Assembly: GCA_041394945.1 (NCBI GenBank)
Contig: JAWKHH010000004.1
Span: 682,001 to 746,000 of the forward strand
Direction: 5' to 3'
Origin: Bryobacteraceae bacterium
Lineage (GTDB): Bacteria > Acidobacteriota > Terriglobia > Bryobacterales > Bryobacteraceae
Length of the DNA: 64,000 nt
The translations under genes were made by a program, and so were the position numbers. Position 1 is the first letter of the stretch. Every line of letters starts with the position of its first letter. The notes below the pieces were generated by a model that saw only the letters and a program-made list of their open reading frames with translations, made no database searches and was not told the origin of the DNA. This document shows, piece by piece, positions 42,827 through 52,067 of this stretch.

Positions 42827-43882
42827 CTATTCGCCGCGCCCGACCCAATCGGCGACGATGCGCTGCACGCGTCCATCTTCCTTGAGTTCGAGCAGACTCA
42901 CGTTCAGCGGATGGGCCAGCGGAGATCCATCGCGCATGGCGAATCCGTAGTTCTGACGCTCGTATTCGTTGACGGAAACGGACATCCCGCCGCCGCGCCG
43001 ACGCAGGAAGTAGAGCAACTGCGGACGGTCGAAGACGACGGCTTCCACGGCGCCGTTGGTCAGCATGCCGTAACCATCCTGCAGCGTGGAGGCTTGCACC
43101 ACGGCGGCTCCGTGGCGTTCGGCGAAGCGCTCGCCGGGGGAATCGGGCAGGGCGGCGACGCGGCGGCCGCTCAACTGCTCGGCGCTCTCGATCTGGCTCG
43201 ACTGCAGGCCGGTGAGGGTGAGCGTGCTGGCGATGCCGGCGACGAGCGAACTGGCCGCGACGATGGAGACGATGATCCAAACGCCGGTGGCGATCCGTCC
43301 GACAGGGGACTTTGGAGAGAGGTCGCCGTAGCCGACTGTGCTCATGGTGACGATGGCGAACCAGACGCCGTTGCCGATACCGGCGAGGGGATCCGTGGGG
43401 AAATGACTGTCGGGAATGCGCCGCTCGGCGAGCCAGACGATGGTTCCGACGATGAGCAGCACCACGAGCAGAAACACCACCGCGGTGAAGAACGAGCGGC
43501 TGAAGAATGGCCGTATGCGCTCCCAAACGGACATCGATTCGGTCCTTGAGAGAATGGAAAGGCTCGCCTGGAAGTAGGGCTGGGAGAACCGGAATTTGCG
43601 AGCGCGTTCCGCGGTGATGCTGATGGGGCCGACGGCGACATCGGCCTTGCTCTGCTCCACGGCGCGGAGCGCGGCGGCGACATTCTCGAACGATTCCACT
43701 TCGTAGGTCCAGCCGGCGCGGCCGGCGACCTCGCGCCAAACGGTGAGCGAGATGCCGTCCGGTCCGTCTGCCTTGTTGACGACGAACGGCTCCGATCCGG
43801 CCACCGCGACGCGGACCTTCCGTGGCTGCGCGCCCGCCATCGTCGATAGGACGAGCAAAATCGGGACGAGGCAGTTTTTCAT
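42827..43882 (-). CDS. Glutamate-receptor-like ligand-gated potassium channel (GluR0-like)
   Basis: A 351-residue protein. Residues 1-18 are a signal peptide. A periplasmic substrate-binding lobe (VRVAVAGSEPFVVNK, ADVAVGPISITAERARKFRF) is split by a membrane block (about 129-230): helix RSFFTAVVFLLVVLLIVGTI, pore loop IVTMSTVGYGDLSP with the potassium filter TVGYGD, and a second helix. The second binding lobe ends DGRVQRIVADWVG. This order (S1-M1-P-M2-S2) is that of prokaryotic glutamate receptors. The ligand is unknown. Confidence 0.9.
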   Translation of the reverse strand: MKNCLVPILLVLSTMAGAQPRKVRVAVAGSEPFVVNKADGPDGISLTVWREVAGRAGWTYEVESFENVAAALRAVEQSKADVAVGPISITAERARKFRFSQPYFQASLSILSRTESMSVWERIRPFFSRSFFTAVVFLLVVLLIVGTIVWLAERRIPDSHFPTDPLAGIGNGVWFAIVTMSTVGYGDLSPKSPVGRIATGVWIIVSIVAASSLVAGIASTLTLTGLQSSQIESAEQLSGRRVAALPDSPGERFAERHGAAVVQASTLQDGYGMLTNGAVEAVVFDRPQLLYFLRRRGGGMSVSVNEYERQNYGFAMRDGSPLAHPLNVSLLELKEDGRVQRIVADWVGRGE

Positions 43883-43894
43883 TTTTCTAATGTA
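43883..43894 (-). promoter_or_regulatory. Minus 10 hexamer next to channel gene start
   Basis: On the minus strand TACATT (43894 to 43889), then AGAAAA, then ATG 43882. Only four of six bases match TATAAT, so it is weaker than the others, but the 6-base spacing and lack of ribosome site fit a leaderless start. Confidence 0.35.
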
Positions 43895-43898
43895 TCGT

Positions 43899-45425
43899 TC
43901 ATGCGCGCCCGAGCCGCCTGAGAATACGGTCGGCGGCGTGGACTCCGCGGTACTGGGCTTCTTCGAACAGCGAGAGTCCGCTGAGATCGGAGTTGGCGTA
44001 AACGATGCCGCCGTGTGCGCGGGAAGCAGCGGCGCGTTCGGGCGAAGAGATGAAGCCGACCGAAGGCCGTATCATGGCGTGGCCCATGCGCATGATGTCG
44101 ATGCGCGAGACGCACTGGCGGATGTCCGGGTGCGCCTGCTCGAGGTCGGCGAGGATGGCTTCTTTCGTCGACTCCCAAGTGCGCGCGAGCAGCAGACGGC
44201 GGGCTTCGGCGGGAGAGTGCTCGGCGAGTGCGTAGTAATAGGTCCAGACGCGGCGGTCGCGGTGGAGCTGGAGCGATTGATGCGTCGCATCCACGTAGCC
44301 GAGCGAGGAAGAGCGGAAGAGGACGTTGTCCCAAGCCGGGGCGAAGCCCTTCCCGGCGGGCGGCCGGTCCAGCGTGAGATTGGCGGTGAACCAGGGAGAA
44401 TACTCGCCCTTCCATGGCGGCGCGGCCGGACCGCAGAGGCGCGAGGCGAGGAACGACGGCAGCGCGAAGATGACGGCGTCGGCGCGGTACTCCACATCGC
44501 CGGCGAGGACGCGATACTTCGTTCCGGCTGCTTCCACGCGATGGACAAACGCGTCCGTACGAACGCGATCGCCCACCCTCTCGAGCAGCCTGGCGACGAT
44601 GAAGCCGTTGCCCTCGGGCCACGTCAGCGGACCGCGTTCCTCGTCTCGTTCGGGACCGTGGCGCGAGGCGAAGTAGTGAATACCGGCCCAGGCGGAAACC
44701 GCGCCTGAGCGGGCGCCATAGTCGTCGCGGCAGGAGTAGTCGGCCAGCCAGCGGACATAGGATGAGTCGAATCCCTCGGAGCGGAGCCAGTCGTCGAAGG
44801 AGATACGGTCGAGGTCGACACGGCCGCGGGCGCCGGTTTCCATCGGAATGCGGAATTCGCCGGAGGCGGCGTGGGCGGCCATCCGTTCGTGGAAGAGCCG
44901 CATCTGCTCGCGATCCTTCTTCGCCGCGCCGAGTTCGGGCTCGATGCCTTCCTGCCAGCGCCCGTGAATAAAAAGGCGCTCCTGCGGCGCGTGGCAAAGG
45001 TGGCGTTCTTCCCATTCGCCATCGCGAAGCAGGCCAATCTCGGTCATCAACTCGCGGACGAGCGTGGAGCGGCGGTCCGGCAGGGGCAAGTAGTGCGCGG
45101 CCCATGGATAGGCGCTGACTTCGTTCTTTCCGCCGCGCGAGTTGCCACCGGCTTCACGCTCCATTTCCAGCAGGATGAAATCGCGAAAGCCGCGTTTGCT
45201 CAGCCGCCATGCGGCGGAGAGTCCGGCGATGCCGCCGCCGGCGATCACCACCGGAACGCGTTCGGTGCGTTTGGGCGCTGGGAATGCGCCGCCGTCGCGG
45301 AGGCGGTGGCCGATGGCGTGCGTGGAGTCGACGAAGCCGCCGGCGACGGTGTGTTCGGCCTTCGCGGCGAGGCCGATCAGGGCGGCGGAAAGGAAGCGGC
45401 GGCGACCTGCCCGGTGCGTGGTCAA
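43899..45425 (-). CDS. FAD-dependent amine oxidase/phytoene-desaturase-like enzyme, Tat-exported
   Basis: A 508-residue protein that starts at TTG 45425, overlapping the ThuA stop as TTGA. HRAGRRRFLSAALIGLAA is a twin-arginine signal; VVIAGGGIAGLSAAWRLSKR at about 60 is the FAD Rossmann motif; LLEMEREAGGNSRGGKN completes the dinucleotide site; the C-terminus VYANSDLSGLSLFEEAQYRG is a NAD(P)-binding-like end block. The substrate is unknown. Last gene of the SMP-30/ThuA operon. Confidence 0.85.
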   Translation of the reverse strand: MTTHRAGRRRFLSAALIGLAAKAEHTVAGGFVDSTHAIGHRLRDGGAFPAPKRTERVPVVIAGGGIAGLSAAWRLSKRGFRDFILLEMEREAGGNSRGGKNEVSAYPWAAHYLPLPDRRSTLVRELMTEIGLLRDGEWEERHLCHAPQERLFIHGRWQEGIEPELGAAKKDREQMRLFHERMAAHAASGEFRIPMETGARGRVDLDRISFDDWLRSEGFDSSYVRWLADYSCRDDYGARSGAVSAWAGIHYFASRHGPERDEERGPLTWPEGNGFIVARLLERVGDRVRTDAFVHRVEAAGTKYRVLAGDVEYRADAVIFALPSFLASRLCGPAAPPWKGEYSPWFTANLTLDRPPAGKGFAPAWDNVLFRSSSLGYVDATHQSLQLHRDRRVWTYYYALAEHSPAEARRLLLARTWESTKEAILADLEQAHPDIRQCVSRIDIMRMGHAMIRPSVGFISSPERAAASRAHGGIVYANSDLSGLSLFEEAQYRGVHAADRILRRLGRA

Positions 45426-46246
45426 GATTGGCGCATCAGCCACCGCACGGCGTTGTGCTGCAGCTTTACGTACTCGGGATTCCACAGCGCCATCAGCAGA
45501 TGCCCGGGCGACATGTAGCACACGCGGCCCTTGCCGTAGTCGTAGGACCAGCCGGCCGGCGCGGTTGCGCCGAGCTTGCCGTAGGTGAGCCCGTCCTCGT
45601 TCACGCTCTCGAGGAAGAGGTGCTTGCGGTCCTTGTCGTAGGACATGTAGTGCTGCTCGTCGGTGACGATGAAGTCCTTCACGCCGCGAGTGATGGGGTG
45701 ATTCGGGTTGGTCACCTTCACCTTGAACGTGCGAATCGGCGGGTGCCCTTCGTACGCCGCGCCGAGCACATCGCGGAAATCGGGATTGCTCAAGCCGACG
45801 TGGGTGACGTTGTGCAGGAAGAGCGCGCTACCGCCGCGATTCACGAAGTCCTTCACGGCCTTGCCCTGCGGCGGCGTCATCCACATCGCCGGCTTGGCGG
45901 CGGTCTTCGGGACGGCGGGTTCGAATTTCAGCGGCGGGGAGCCGGTGGCCACCCAGGCAGCGTTGGTGCGCTCGTCGGGATAGCCGTCGGGCCAGACCAT
46001 GCCGTCGCGCAGCACGATCAACATCTTGTACCCGTCGAGCGTTTCGGCCTCGAGCATCTTCGTCTCGTCGCAGAAATCGATCGAAACGCCGGTCTCCTTT
46101 TCGACGGTTCGTCCGAGACCGGTGCGGATGTAATCGCTGTTGTGGTAGCGGTCGCCGATCAACGCGAAGGCCGTGGCTTTCTTACGCGCGCCGAGCACGA
46201 ACGGCGCGCCGGCGAGCGCACCGAGAACTTTTCTGCGGGTGGTCAT
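45422..46246 (-). CDS. ThuA-like (trehalose utilisation) glutamine-amidotransferase-fold protein, Tat signal
   Basis: A 274-residue protein started at ATG 46246, overlapping the SMP-30 stop as ATGA. MTTRRKVLGALAGAPF is a short twin-arginine signal. ALIGDRYHNSDYIRTGLGRT, VKDFVNRGGSALFLHNVTHV, YEGHPPIRTFKVKVTNPNHP and GWSYDYGKGRVCYMSPGH are typical of ThuA domains. The N-terminal in-frame extension is a shadow of SMP-30. ThuA proteins are linked to sugar catabolism; no reaction is proven. Confidence 0.85.
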   Translation of the reverse strand: MTTRRKVLGALAGAPFVLGARKKATAFALIGDRYHNSDYIRTGLGRTVEKETGVSIDFCDETKMLEAETLDGYKMLIVLRDGMVWPDGYPDERTNAAWVATGSPPLKFEPAVPKTAAKPAMWMTPPQGKAVKDFVNRGGSALFLHNVTHVGLSNPDFRDVLGAAYEGHPPIRTFKVKVTNPNHPITRGVKDFIVTDEQHYMSYDKDRKHLFLESVNEDGLTYGKLGATAPAGWSYDYGKGRVCYMSPGHLLMALWNPEYVKLQHNAVRWLMRQS

Positions 46247-47202
46247 GGGCGGATTCCCTCCACGTTGGTGCGGACGCGGTAGAGGCCGGTCCGAGCGGTC
46301 ATGTAGAGCGTTTTGCCGTCGGCGTCGCCGAAGGCACAGTTGGCAGGTACTTCGGGCGGCTGGATCTTGCCGAGCACCTTGCCGGACGGGGAGAACACCC
46401 AGATGCCGCCGGGTCCGGTGGCCCACAGGTTGCCTTTCTTGTCGACCTTCAAGCCGTCGGGCGCGCCATCGGCGGTCTCTTTCGTCGCGTCGTGGAAGAC
46501 CTTGCCGTCGGCGAGCGTACCGTCGGCGGCGACGTCGTAGATCATCCAGATCTTTCTGGCGCCATCGGAATTGGCTACCCAGAGCTTCTTGCCGTCCGGC
46601 GTGAAGGCGATGCCGTTGGGCCGCGTGAGGTCCCTGGTGAGCAACTGCAACTGGCCGTTGGCGCGCAGGCGGTAGACGCCGTTGAAGGGCAGCTCCTTGG
46701 CCGGGTCGGCGTCTTCCTTGGCGAAGCCGTAGGGCGGATCGGTGAAATAGAAATCGCCGTTCGAACGATAGACGCCGTCGTTGGGACTGTTGAGGCGCTT
46801 GCCTTCGTATCGGTCGGCGAGGATGGTGATCTTGCCGTCCTTCTCGGTCCGCGCCACGCGGCGGTTGGCGTGTTCGCAGGAAACAAGGCGGCCTTGCGAA
46901 TCGAGCGTGAGCCCGTTGGCGCCGACGAACTGGCCCGGCGCGTACTTGCCGGGGAAGACGGGCTGGCGAAAGACGGCGACGCCGCCGGCCTGCGTCCACT
47001 TGCGAATGGCGTTTGCCGGGATGTCCGTGAACAGCAGATGGTCCTTGATCCAGACGGGACCCTCGGTGAACATCATGCCGCCGGCGAGCTTCTCGATCTT
47101 CGCCGATGGCTCCACCAGCGTTGAAAACGACGGGTCGACGGGGACGATGCCTTGCCCGCAGAGCGGCGCGAGCGAAGCGGCCAAGGCGAAGAATGTTCTC
47201 AT
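46243..47202 (-). CDS. SMP-30/gluconolactonase-family secreted lactonase
   Basis: A 319-residue six-bladed propeller. Residues 1-17 are a signal peptide ending LCGQG. FTEGPVWIKDHLLFTDIPAN contains the metal-binding glutamate; RLNSPNDGVYRSNGDFYFTD the asparagine; RPNGIAFTPDGKKLWVANSD and APDGLKVDKKGNLW the Asn/Asp ligands. It should open sugar lactones. It heads the three-gene operon. TATGAT lies 9 bases before the ATG. Confidence 0.9.
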   Translation of the reverse strand: MRTFFALAASLAPLCGQGIVPVDPSFSTLVEPSAKIEKLAGGMMFTEGPVWIKDHLLFTDIPANAIRKWTQAGGVAVFRQPVFPGKYAPGQFVGANGLTLDSQGRLVSCEHANRRVARTEKDGKITILADRYEGKRLNSPNDGVYRSNGDFYFTDPPYGFAKEDADPAKELPFNGVYRLRANGQLQLLTRDLTRPNGIAFTPDGKKLWVANSDGARKIWMIYDVAADGTLADGKVFHDATKETADGAPDGLKVDKKGNLWATGPGGIWVFSPSGKVLGKIQPPEVPANCAFGDADGKTLYMTARTGLYRVRTNVEGIRP

Positions 47203-47267
47203 CGGTACTGAATCATACCAAAGCGATTTCTCCGTGGTACTCTTGTGCCGATCGGAGTCTCGAAAAC

Positions 47268-47819
47268 ATGAACTCTACGTTAGTGTCTCGACGCATGATG
47301 TTCAGCCTGGCGGCCGCTTTCGGCGCCCGGCGGTTAATGGCCCAGGATGATTTCTTTCCCGAAGTGCCCTACGTACCGACTCCTCCCGAGGTGGTGGAAG
47401 GCATGCTCAAGCTGGCCGAGGTGAAGAAGGGCGACGTTGTGTACGACCTTGGCTGCGGCGACGGCCGTATCGTGATCGCCGCGGCAAAGTCGTTCGGCGC
47501 CACCGGCATCGGGTTCGATATCGACCCCGAGAGGATCAAAGAAGCCACGGAGAACGCCAAGTACGAAGGCGTGGCCGAGAAGGTGAAGTTCGTACAGAAG
47601 GATCTGTTCGAGGCGGATCTGAAACCGGCGAGCGTGATCACGATGTATCTGCTGCCGTCCGTGAACCTGCGCCTGCGGCCGAAGCTGCTGGCGGACCTGA
47701 AGCCCGGCACGCGTCTCGTTTCGCATGCCTTCGACATGGGCGACTGGAAGCCCGAAAAAGAAGACATGATCGACGGACGGCGGATCTACTTCTGGACCAT
47801 CCCGGAACGGAAGGGCTGA
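47268..47819 (+). CDS. Exported SAM-dependent methyltransferase-like protein
   Basis: A 183-residue protein from ATG 47268. VSRRMMFSLAAAFGARRLMA is an N-terminal export-like segment ending at AQDD, possibly Tat. The rest is a class I methyltransferase: YDLGCGDGRIVIAAAKSFGA is motif I, IGFDIDPERIKEATENAK motif II, and ITMYLLPSVNLRLRPKLLAD the post motif. The combination of a signal and SAM fold is odd because SAM is not known in the periplasm; the segment may instead be a membrane anchor. The substrate is unknown. Confidence 0.8.
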   Translation: MNSTLVSRRMMFSLAAAFGARRLMAQDDFFPEVPYVPTPPEVVEGMLKLAEVKKGDVVYDLGCGDGRIVIAAAKSFGATGIGFDIDPERIKEATENAKYEGVAEKVKFVQKDLFEADLKPASVITMYLLPSVNLRLRPKLLADLKPGTRLVSHAFDMGDWKPEKEDMIDGRRIYFWTIPERKG

Positions 47820-47826
47820 TCGCGGC

Positions 47827-50800
47827 CTAAGGCCGGATGGCGATGGTCGTCGCCGGGCTGGGTTGTCCGCCCGCGGTTACCACGAGCGGGACCTCCGCGC
47901 CGACGGGCGCGCCCTGCGGCACGGTTGCGTTCACCTGGTAGAGCCCGGAGAAGCCTGGCGTCAACCCGGCGAACGACACCGGGGCGTTGACGCCGCCGAT
48001 CGTTACGACGACGGGAGCCGACGCCACCGCCAGCGGCCCGGAAGGCGCCGCTTCACCCGCGGTGGACGCCGGCGTCACGGCGCCCAGACCCTCGCAGTAG
48101 ATGACGATGACCTCGCCGGGGCCGATCGGGTTGGCGGCGTCGGCGAGCAGCAGCGGGTTCAACCCGTGGACGGCGATGGCCTGTCGCGATAGCGCCGGGT
48201 TCGCCATGAACACGCCCGGCTGCGCCGGCACCACGAGGACTTCGCTTTGCGTTGCGCCACCTGGCGCGGTGACGATCACCTGATGCGACGCGTTCGGGGT
48301 GACGGTGTACGGGACCACGCCGTTGACTTGCGAGAAGGAGCCGAGGTCCGCGGCGAACGAAAGCGGCACGGTGGCGCCGCCGACTCGAACCGAAGTGCCA
48401 TTGAGATCGCCGGGGAAGGGAAGCGGACCGGCGGACCTTCCGGCGGCGAGATTGGAGCCGAACACGGCCATGAATCCACCCGGGGCCAACGGACGGTATG
48501 GCGCGAAACTCGCGGTGCTCATGATTGCGCCGCCGGGAATGGAGGGCCTGGGAGAGGGCGGATCGGTGATTGTTCCGGGCAGCGCCAGGCAGCCGGTGAT
48601 GCCGCGATTGCGATCTTCGGCGCGGAGCGCAGCCACAACCCCCTGCCCGCCGAGATCGGCGCCGATGGGCACGGTGGCGCCCCACAACCCGGGAGCGATG
48701 GGCTGAAGCGTTGTGGCCGATTCGCCCAGTGCGAGCGTCATCGCGCCCGTTTCAAACGGCGTCCCGTTGCGTTCCCAGGCGCGAACCACCACGCCGAGGC
48801 CGGAGCCTGCCTGAGCGGTGAATCCGTAGGGCAGGGCCACCGGCGCGAGGAAGATGCCGCCCGGCGGGCAACTGATGTCGACGTCGCGCGGCTGAGGCGT
48901 CTGCGGCGCGGCGGCGCGCCCGGAAGGCGAGGGAACCCAGACGAGCGTCACCGGGCGGACGAGCGAATCGCTGGAGGTTTGGATGTAGAGCGTGGCCGTG
49001 GAGACTCCGGTGGGGAGGCGCGTGGGGTCGGCGGCTACATCGAGCTGGATGGAGGCGCCGGGCGCGATGGAGCGTCCGTTGGGCGCGGTGACGTTCCAGA
49101 GTCCTGATTCGGTGGCGAGGCGGAAGTCGATGTCGACGGGAATGCTCGACGGATTCCGCAGTGCGATGGACCCGCGCGGCACGCCGCCATCGGTGCGCGC
49201 GTTCACGGCGAGCATGGCTGGTTCGATCAGGGTTGGCGGAACGTCGCCGAGCTGGCGAACGTTCAGGGAGACGAGAACGGTCCGCGGAGACAAGCCGCCG
49301 CCGGGGGTGATGGTGACCTCGGCGCGGTAGCGGCCCGGCGCGAGCGCTTCGGTGTTTGGGCGGACTTCGATCGAGGACGGCGTTCCGGTGGACGCGCGTC
49401 CGGCGGGCGTCCCGAGCGAGAGCCACAGCGCTTGGCCGGCGGGCTCGATGCGGCTCTGCCAGTCGACGGAAGATTCGCCGGTGGCGGCGATCCAAACGCG
49501 CGCGGGAGCCGGCGACGTTCCGGCGACCGCGTCAAACTGGAGCTCGAGCGGCTCGACGCGCATCCCGCCACGCTCGGCGCTGACGGCGAGCGTCACCGGC
49601 GCCTCGGCCGACGCCTCGACGTTCGGGCTTTGGCTGACGGCGCGGACGGTGGCGCGATAGACACCCGGCTGCAGCGTGCCCGGGGTGATGCGCAAAGGAA
49701 CGGTCATGGTTTCGCCGGGACCGAGGCTGCCGCTTACCGGGGCCGCTTCGATCCAGCCGGATCCGCTATCGATGAGGAGCGATGTGGCGATCGGGATCGA
49801 CCCCGAGCCGCGGTTGGCGAAGGTGACGATGCGGTCCGCGCGCGAGGAGCCCGCGGTGACGGCGATGGGCAGGCCGCCCGGTTCGGCCGTGAGCCGCGGA
49901 GGCCGCGCCGCTGTCACCTCCAAGCGCACGCCCACGCCGAACGATTGCTGGACGCCGCCGCGAGTGAGCACCGTCACCGAACCTTCGTAATTGCCAGGGG
50001 CCAGGCTGGCGGTGTTCACCGATACTTCGACGATGCCGGGTACGCCGCCGTTGGAGGGCGTGGCGCGAAGCCACTCGCCGCCGGAGAAGGTGGAGACGCG
50101 GGCGTCCCAGTTCTGGCCCGAGGGCTGGGCGACCATGTGGATCACCTGCGGCGCGGCGGACTCACCGGCCGGCGCGCGGAACAGCATCGACGAAGGTGAA
50201 AGCCGGAACGGCGCGAGCACACGGAGCGTGCAGTCCTTTTCGGTTGAGAGCGAACGGGAGTCCGTGGCGCGGAAGGTGAACTGCGATGGTCCGGGGATGG
50301 TGGGCGCGCCGGCGAGGAGGCCGCCGGGCGTGAGGGCCAAGCCGGTGGGCAGCGAGCCGCGGGCGATTACCCATGTGTAGGGCGGCGTACCGCCGCTGGC
50401 CGCGAGCGTGGCCGAGTATGGCTGGCCCTGCCCGGCGTCCGGCAGCGGACATGCGGTGGTGATGCTGAGCGACGCGCGCACTTCGAGCGAGCATTCGCGC
50501 GCGGTGGTGGCGCCGGCGCTGTCGACGAGGCGTAGCGCGAAGTTGTAGTTGCCCGCCTGACCGGCCGTCCCCGAGAGCAGACCCGTGCTGCCGAGCGTGA
50601 TGCCCGGAGGGAGGGCGCCGGAAAGAATGGACCAGGCGTAGGGCGCCGTGCCGCCGGCCGCCTGCAGTTGCTGCGAGTATGCGACGCCCGACGAGGCGGG
50701 AGTGAGCGGGCAGCCGGTGACGATGGTCAACTGCGGGACGCAGGCGCGGATATCGGCGGCGATGAATGGCGTGGCGGTTTCCGGCGCGAAGTAGGGGCGT

Positions 50801-52035
50801 GGGGCCGAGACGGGCTCAAGGGACGTGGCGGCCGGCCCGTGAAATCCGATGATTCCGATCGAACCCGCGGCGCTCGAAGATGCCGGGACGTGAAGGACGA
50901 CGCCGAAGGCGATGCTTTCGAGCGCTCCCTGGTTGGCGTCGAATATTTCCCATACCGCACGCGCTTCGCCGTTGACGACGTCGAGGCGGACATACGGTCC
51001 GAGCGTCGCACTCACCGGTACGAACGGACCGGAATCCGTCGTGACCATCACAGCGGAGATCCCGGTGCCGGAGGTGCCTTGCAGGACCGGCTGCGTGGTG
51101 ACCCAAAGCTGCGCCAGCGCCGGGACGCCCGCGAAACGGGCCACCAGCCGGGTGCCTGAAGTCGCCTGGCCGGCTTGCGACATCCCGGAAATGGCCGGGA
51201 AGGAGTTGTTGACGAAACCGCTCTCGGCGCCCGGCCCGATCAGCGAGCCGAGGTTGTTCTGGTCGGCGTTGGCGCCGGGGTTGTTCCGGGAGGCGGCGAC
51301 ATTCCGTTCGCGAAATTCGTTGGGGAACGTCTCCTCGAATTTCAGCAGGAAATCGCGTTCGGTCTGGGGCGTGAGCGTTGTGCTGTTTCCGGCGCAGGAA
51401 TTGATCTGGGCCGAGTACGCCGCAATGTCGTTGGCGTCGCGGACGGCGAAGTTCAGGGCGTGGCCGACGGTGGCCACCGTCACCGTTGGGTCCGGGAAGA
51501 CGAGCGACACCGGGGCGTTGATGGCGACCGTCGCTTCCACCGGCGCCCCAAAGCTCAACAGTGACGCATTGGCGCGGATGTTCACAATCCGGAACGATTG
51601 GCGCTGAAAGCCGGAGACGTTGTCCGGCATGATGGGCACGGTGGAGAACTCGATGGAGTTGGTGCTCCGCTGCACGCCCTGCAAGACGTTCGCGCCGGGC
51701 ACCGAAGCGCCGATGGGGCGCCCGAGCTGATTCTCAGGGCTGGGCTCGTTAACGAGGAGCAGCGCTTCGCTCGCCCGGCTGGCAGGGTCCGTGAGGCGGC
51801 TGGTGATGGGGACGTTGAGCGAGACCGTGACCGTACCCTGGATGCCGTTGCCGCTGGTGGGCGGCGTACCTTCGCAACTGACGATAAAGTCCGTCACCAA
51901 GTCGCTCTGCGCGCGTCCTCGAAGAACTCCGGGCTGGCCGGTGGAGGCAAGCGAAACGCCGCAGTTGATCTGGGCCTGGACCGCCGGACAAACGAGGATC
52001 AGGCAGCCCAGGGCGCGCCGGAGGAAAAAATGCAT
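47827..52035 (-). CDS. Giant secreted Ig-repeat protein with Solibacter-type C-terminal domain
   Basis: A 1402-residue protein with signal peptide (LRRALGCLILVCPAVQAQ). The order is an N-terminal region (25-435) of unique beta-rich sequence; two putative Ig (He_PIG) domains (about 440-610, each with CPL..., GTAPYAWSILSGALPPGITL and GNYNFALRLVDSAG); a run of BACON-like repeats (about 615-1000, GGEWLRATPSNGG, LAPGNYEGSVTV); and the C-terminal TIGR03437-type domain (about 1165-1400, VIVIYCEGLGAVTP, YQVNATVP). A TAAGAT hexamer lies 6 bases before the ATG. Probably surface or matrix-exposed. Function unknown; the twin is downstream of the 55559 start. Confidence 0.85.
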   Translation of the reverse strand: MHFFLRRALGCLILVCPAVQAQINCGVSLASTGQPGVLRGRAQSDLVTDFIVSCEGTPPTSGNGIQGTVTVSLNVPITSRLTDPASRASEALLLVNEPSPENQLGRPIGASVPGANVLQGVQRSTNSIEFSTVPIMPDNVSGFQRQSFRIVNIRANASLLSFGAPVEATVAINAPVSLVFPDPTVTVATVGHALNFAVRDANDIAAYSAQINSCAGNSTTLTPQTERDFLLKFEETFPNEFRERNVAASRNNPGANADQNNLGSLIGPGAESGFVNNSFPAISGMSQAGQATSGTRLVARFAGVPALAQLWVTTQPVLQGTSGTGISAVMVTTDSGPFVPVSATLGPYVRLDVVNGEARAVWEIFDANQGALESIAFGVVLHVPASSSAAGSIGIIGFHGPAATSLEPVSAPRPYFAPETATPFIAADIRACVPQLTIVTGCPLTPASSGVAYSQQLQAAGGTAPYAWSILSGALPPGITLGSTGLLSGTAGQAGNYNFALRLVDSAGATTARECSLEVRASLSITTACPLPDAGQGQPYSATLAASGGTPPYTWVIARGSLPTGLALTPGGLLAGAPTIPGPSQFTFRATDSRSLSTEKDCTLRVLAPFRLSPSSMLFRAPAGESAAPQVIHMVAQPSGQNWDARVSTFSGGEWLRATPSNGGVPGIVEVSVNTASLAPGNYEGSVTVLTRGGVQQSFGVGVRLEVTAARPPRLTAEPGGLPIAVTAGSSRADRIVTFANRGSGSIPIATSLLIDSGSGWIEAAPVSGSLGPGETMTVPLRITPGTLQPGVYRATVRAVSQSPNVEASAEAPVTLAVSAERGGMRVEPLELQFDAVAGTSPAPARVWIAATGESSVDWQSRIEPAGQALWLSLGTPAGRASTGTPSSIEVRPNTEALAPGRYRAEVTITPGGGLSPRTVLVSLNVRQLGDVPPTLIEPAMLAVNARTDGGVPRGSIALRNPSSIPVDIDFRLATESGLWNVTAPNGRSIAPGASIQLDVAADPTRLPTGVSTATLYIQTSSDSLVRPVTLVWVPSPSGRAAAPQTPQPRDVDISCPPGGIFLAPVALPYGFTAQAGSGLGVVVRAWERNGTPFETGAMTLALGESATTLQPIAPGLWGATVPIGADLGGQGVVAALRAEDRNRGITGCLALPGTITDPPSPRPSIPGGAIMSTASFAPYRPLAPGGFMAVFGSNLAAGRSAGPLPFPGDLNGTSVRVGGATVPLSFAADLGSFSQVNGVVPYTVTPNASHQVIVTAPGGATQSEVLVVPAQPGVFMANPALSRQAIAVHGLNPLLLADAANPIGPGEVIVIYCEGLGAVTPASTAGEAAPSGPLAVASAPVVVTIGGVNAPVSFAGLTPGFSGLYQVNATVPQGAPVGAEVPLVVTAGGQPSPATTIAIRP

Positions 52036-52067
52036 CCCCTTATCTTAAAGAGTCTTTCGCATGCGCG

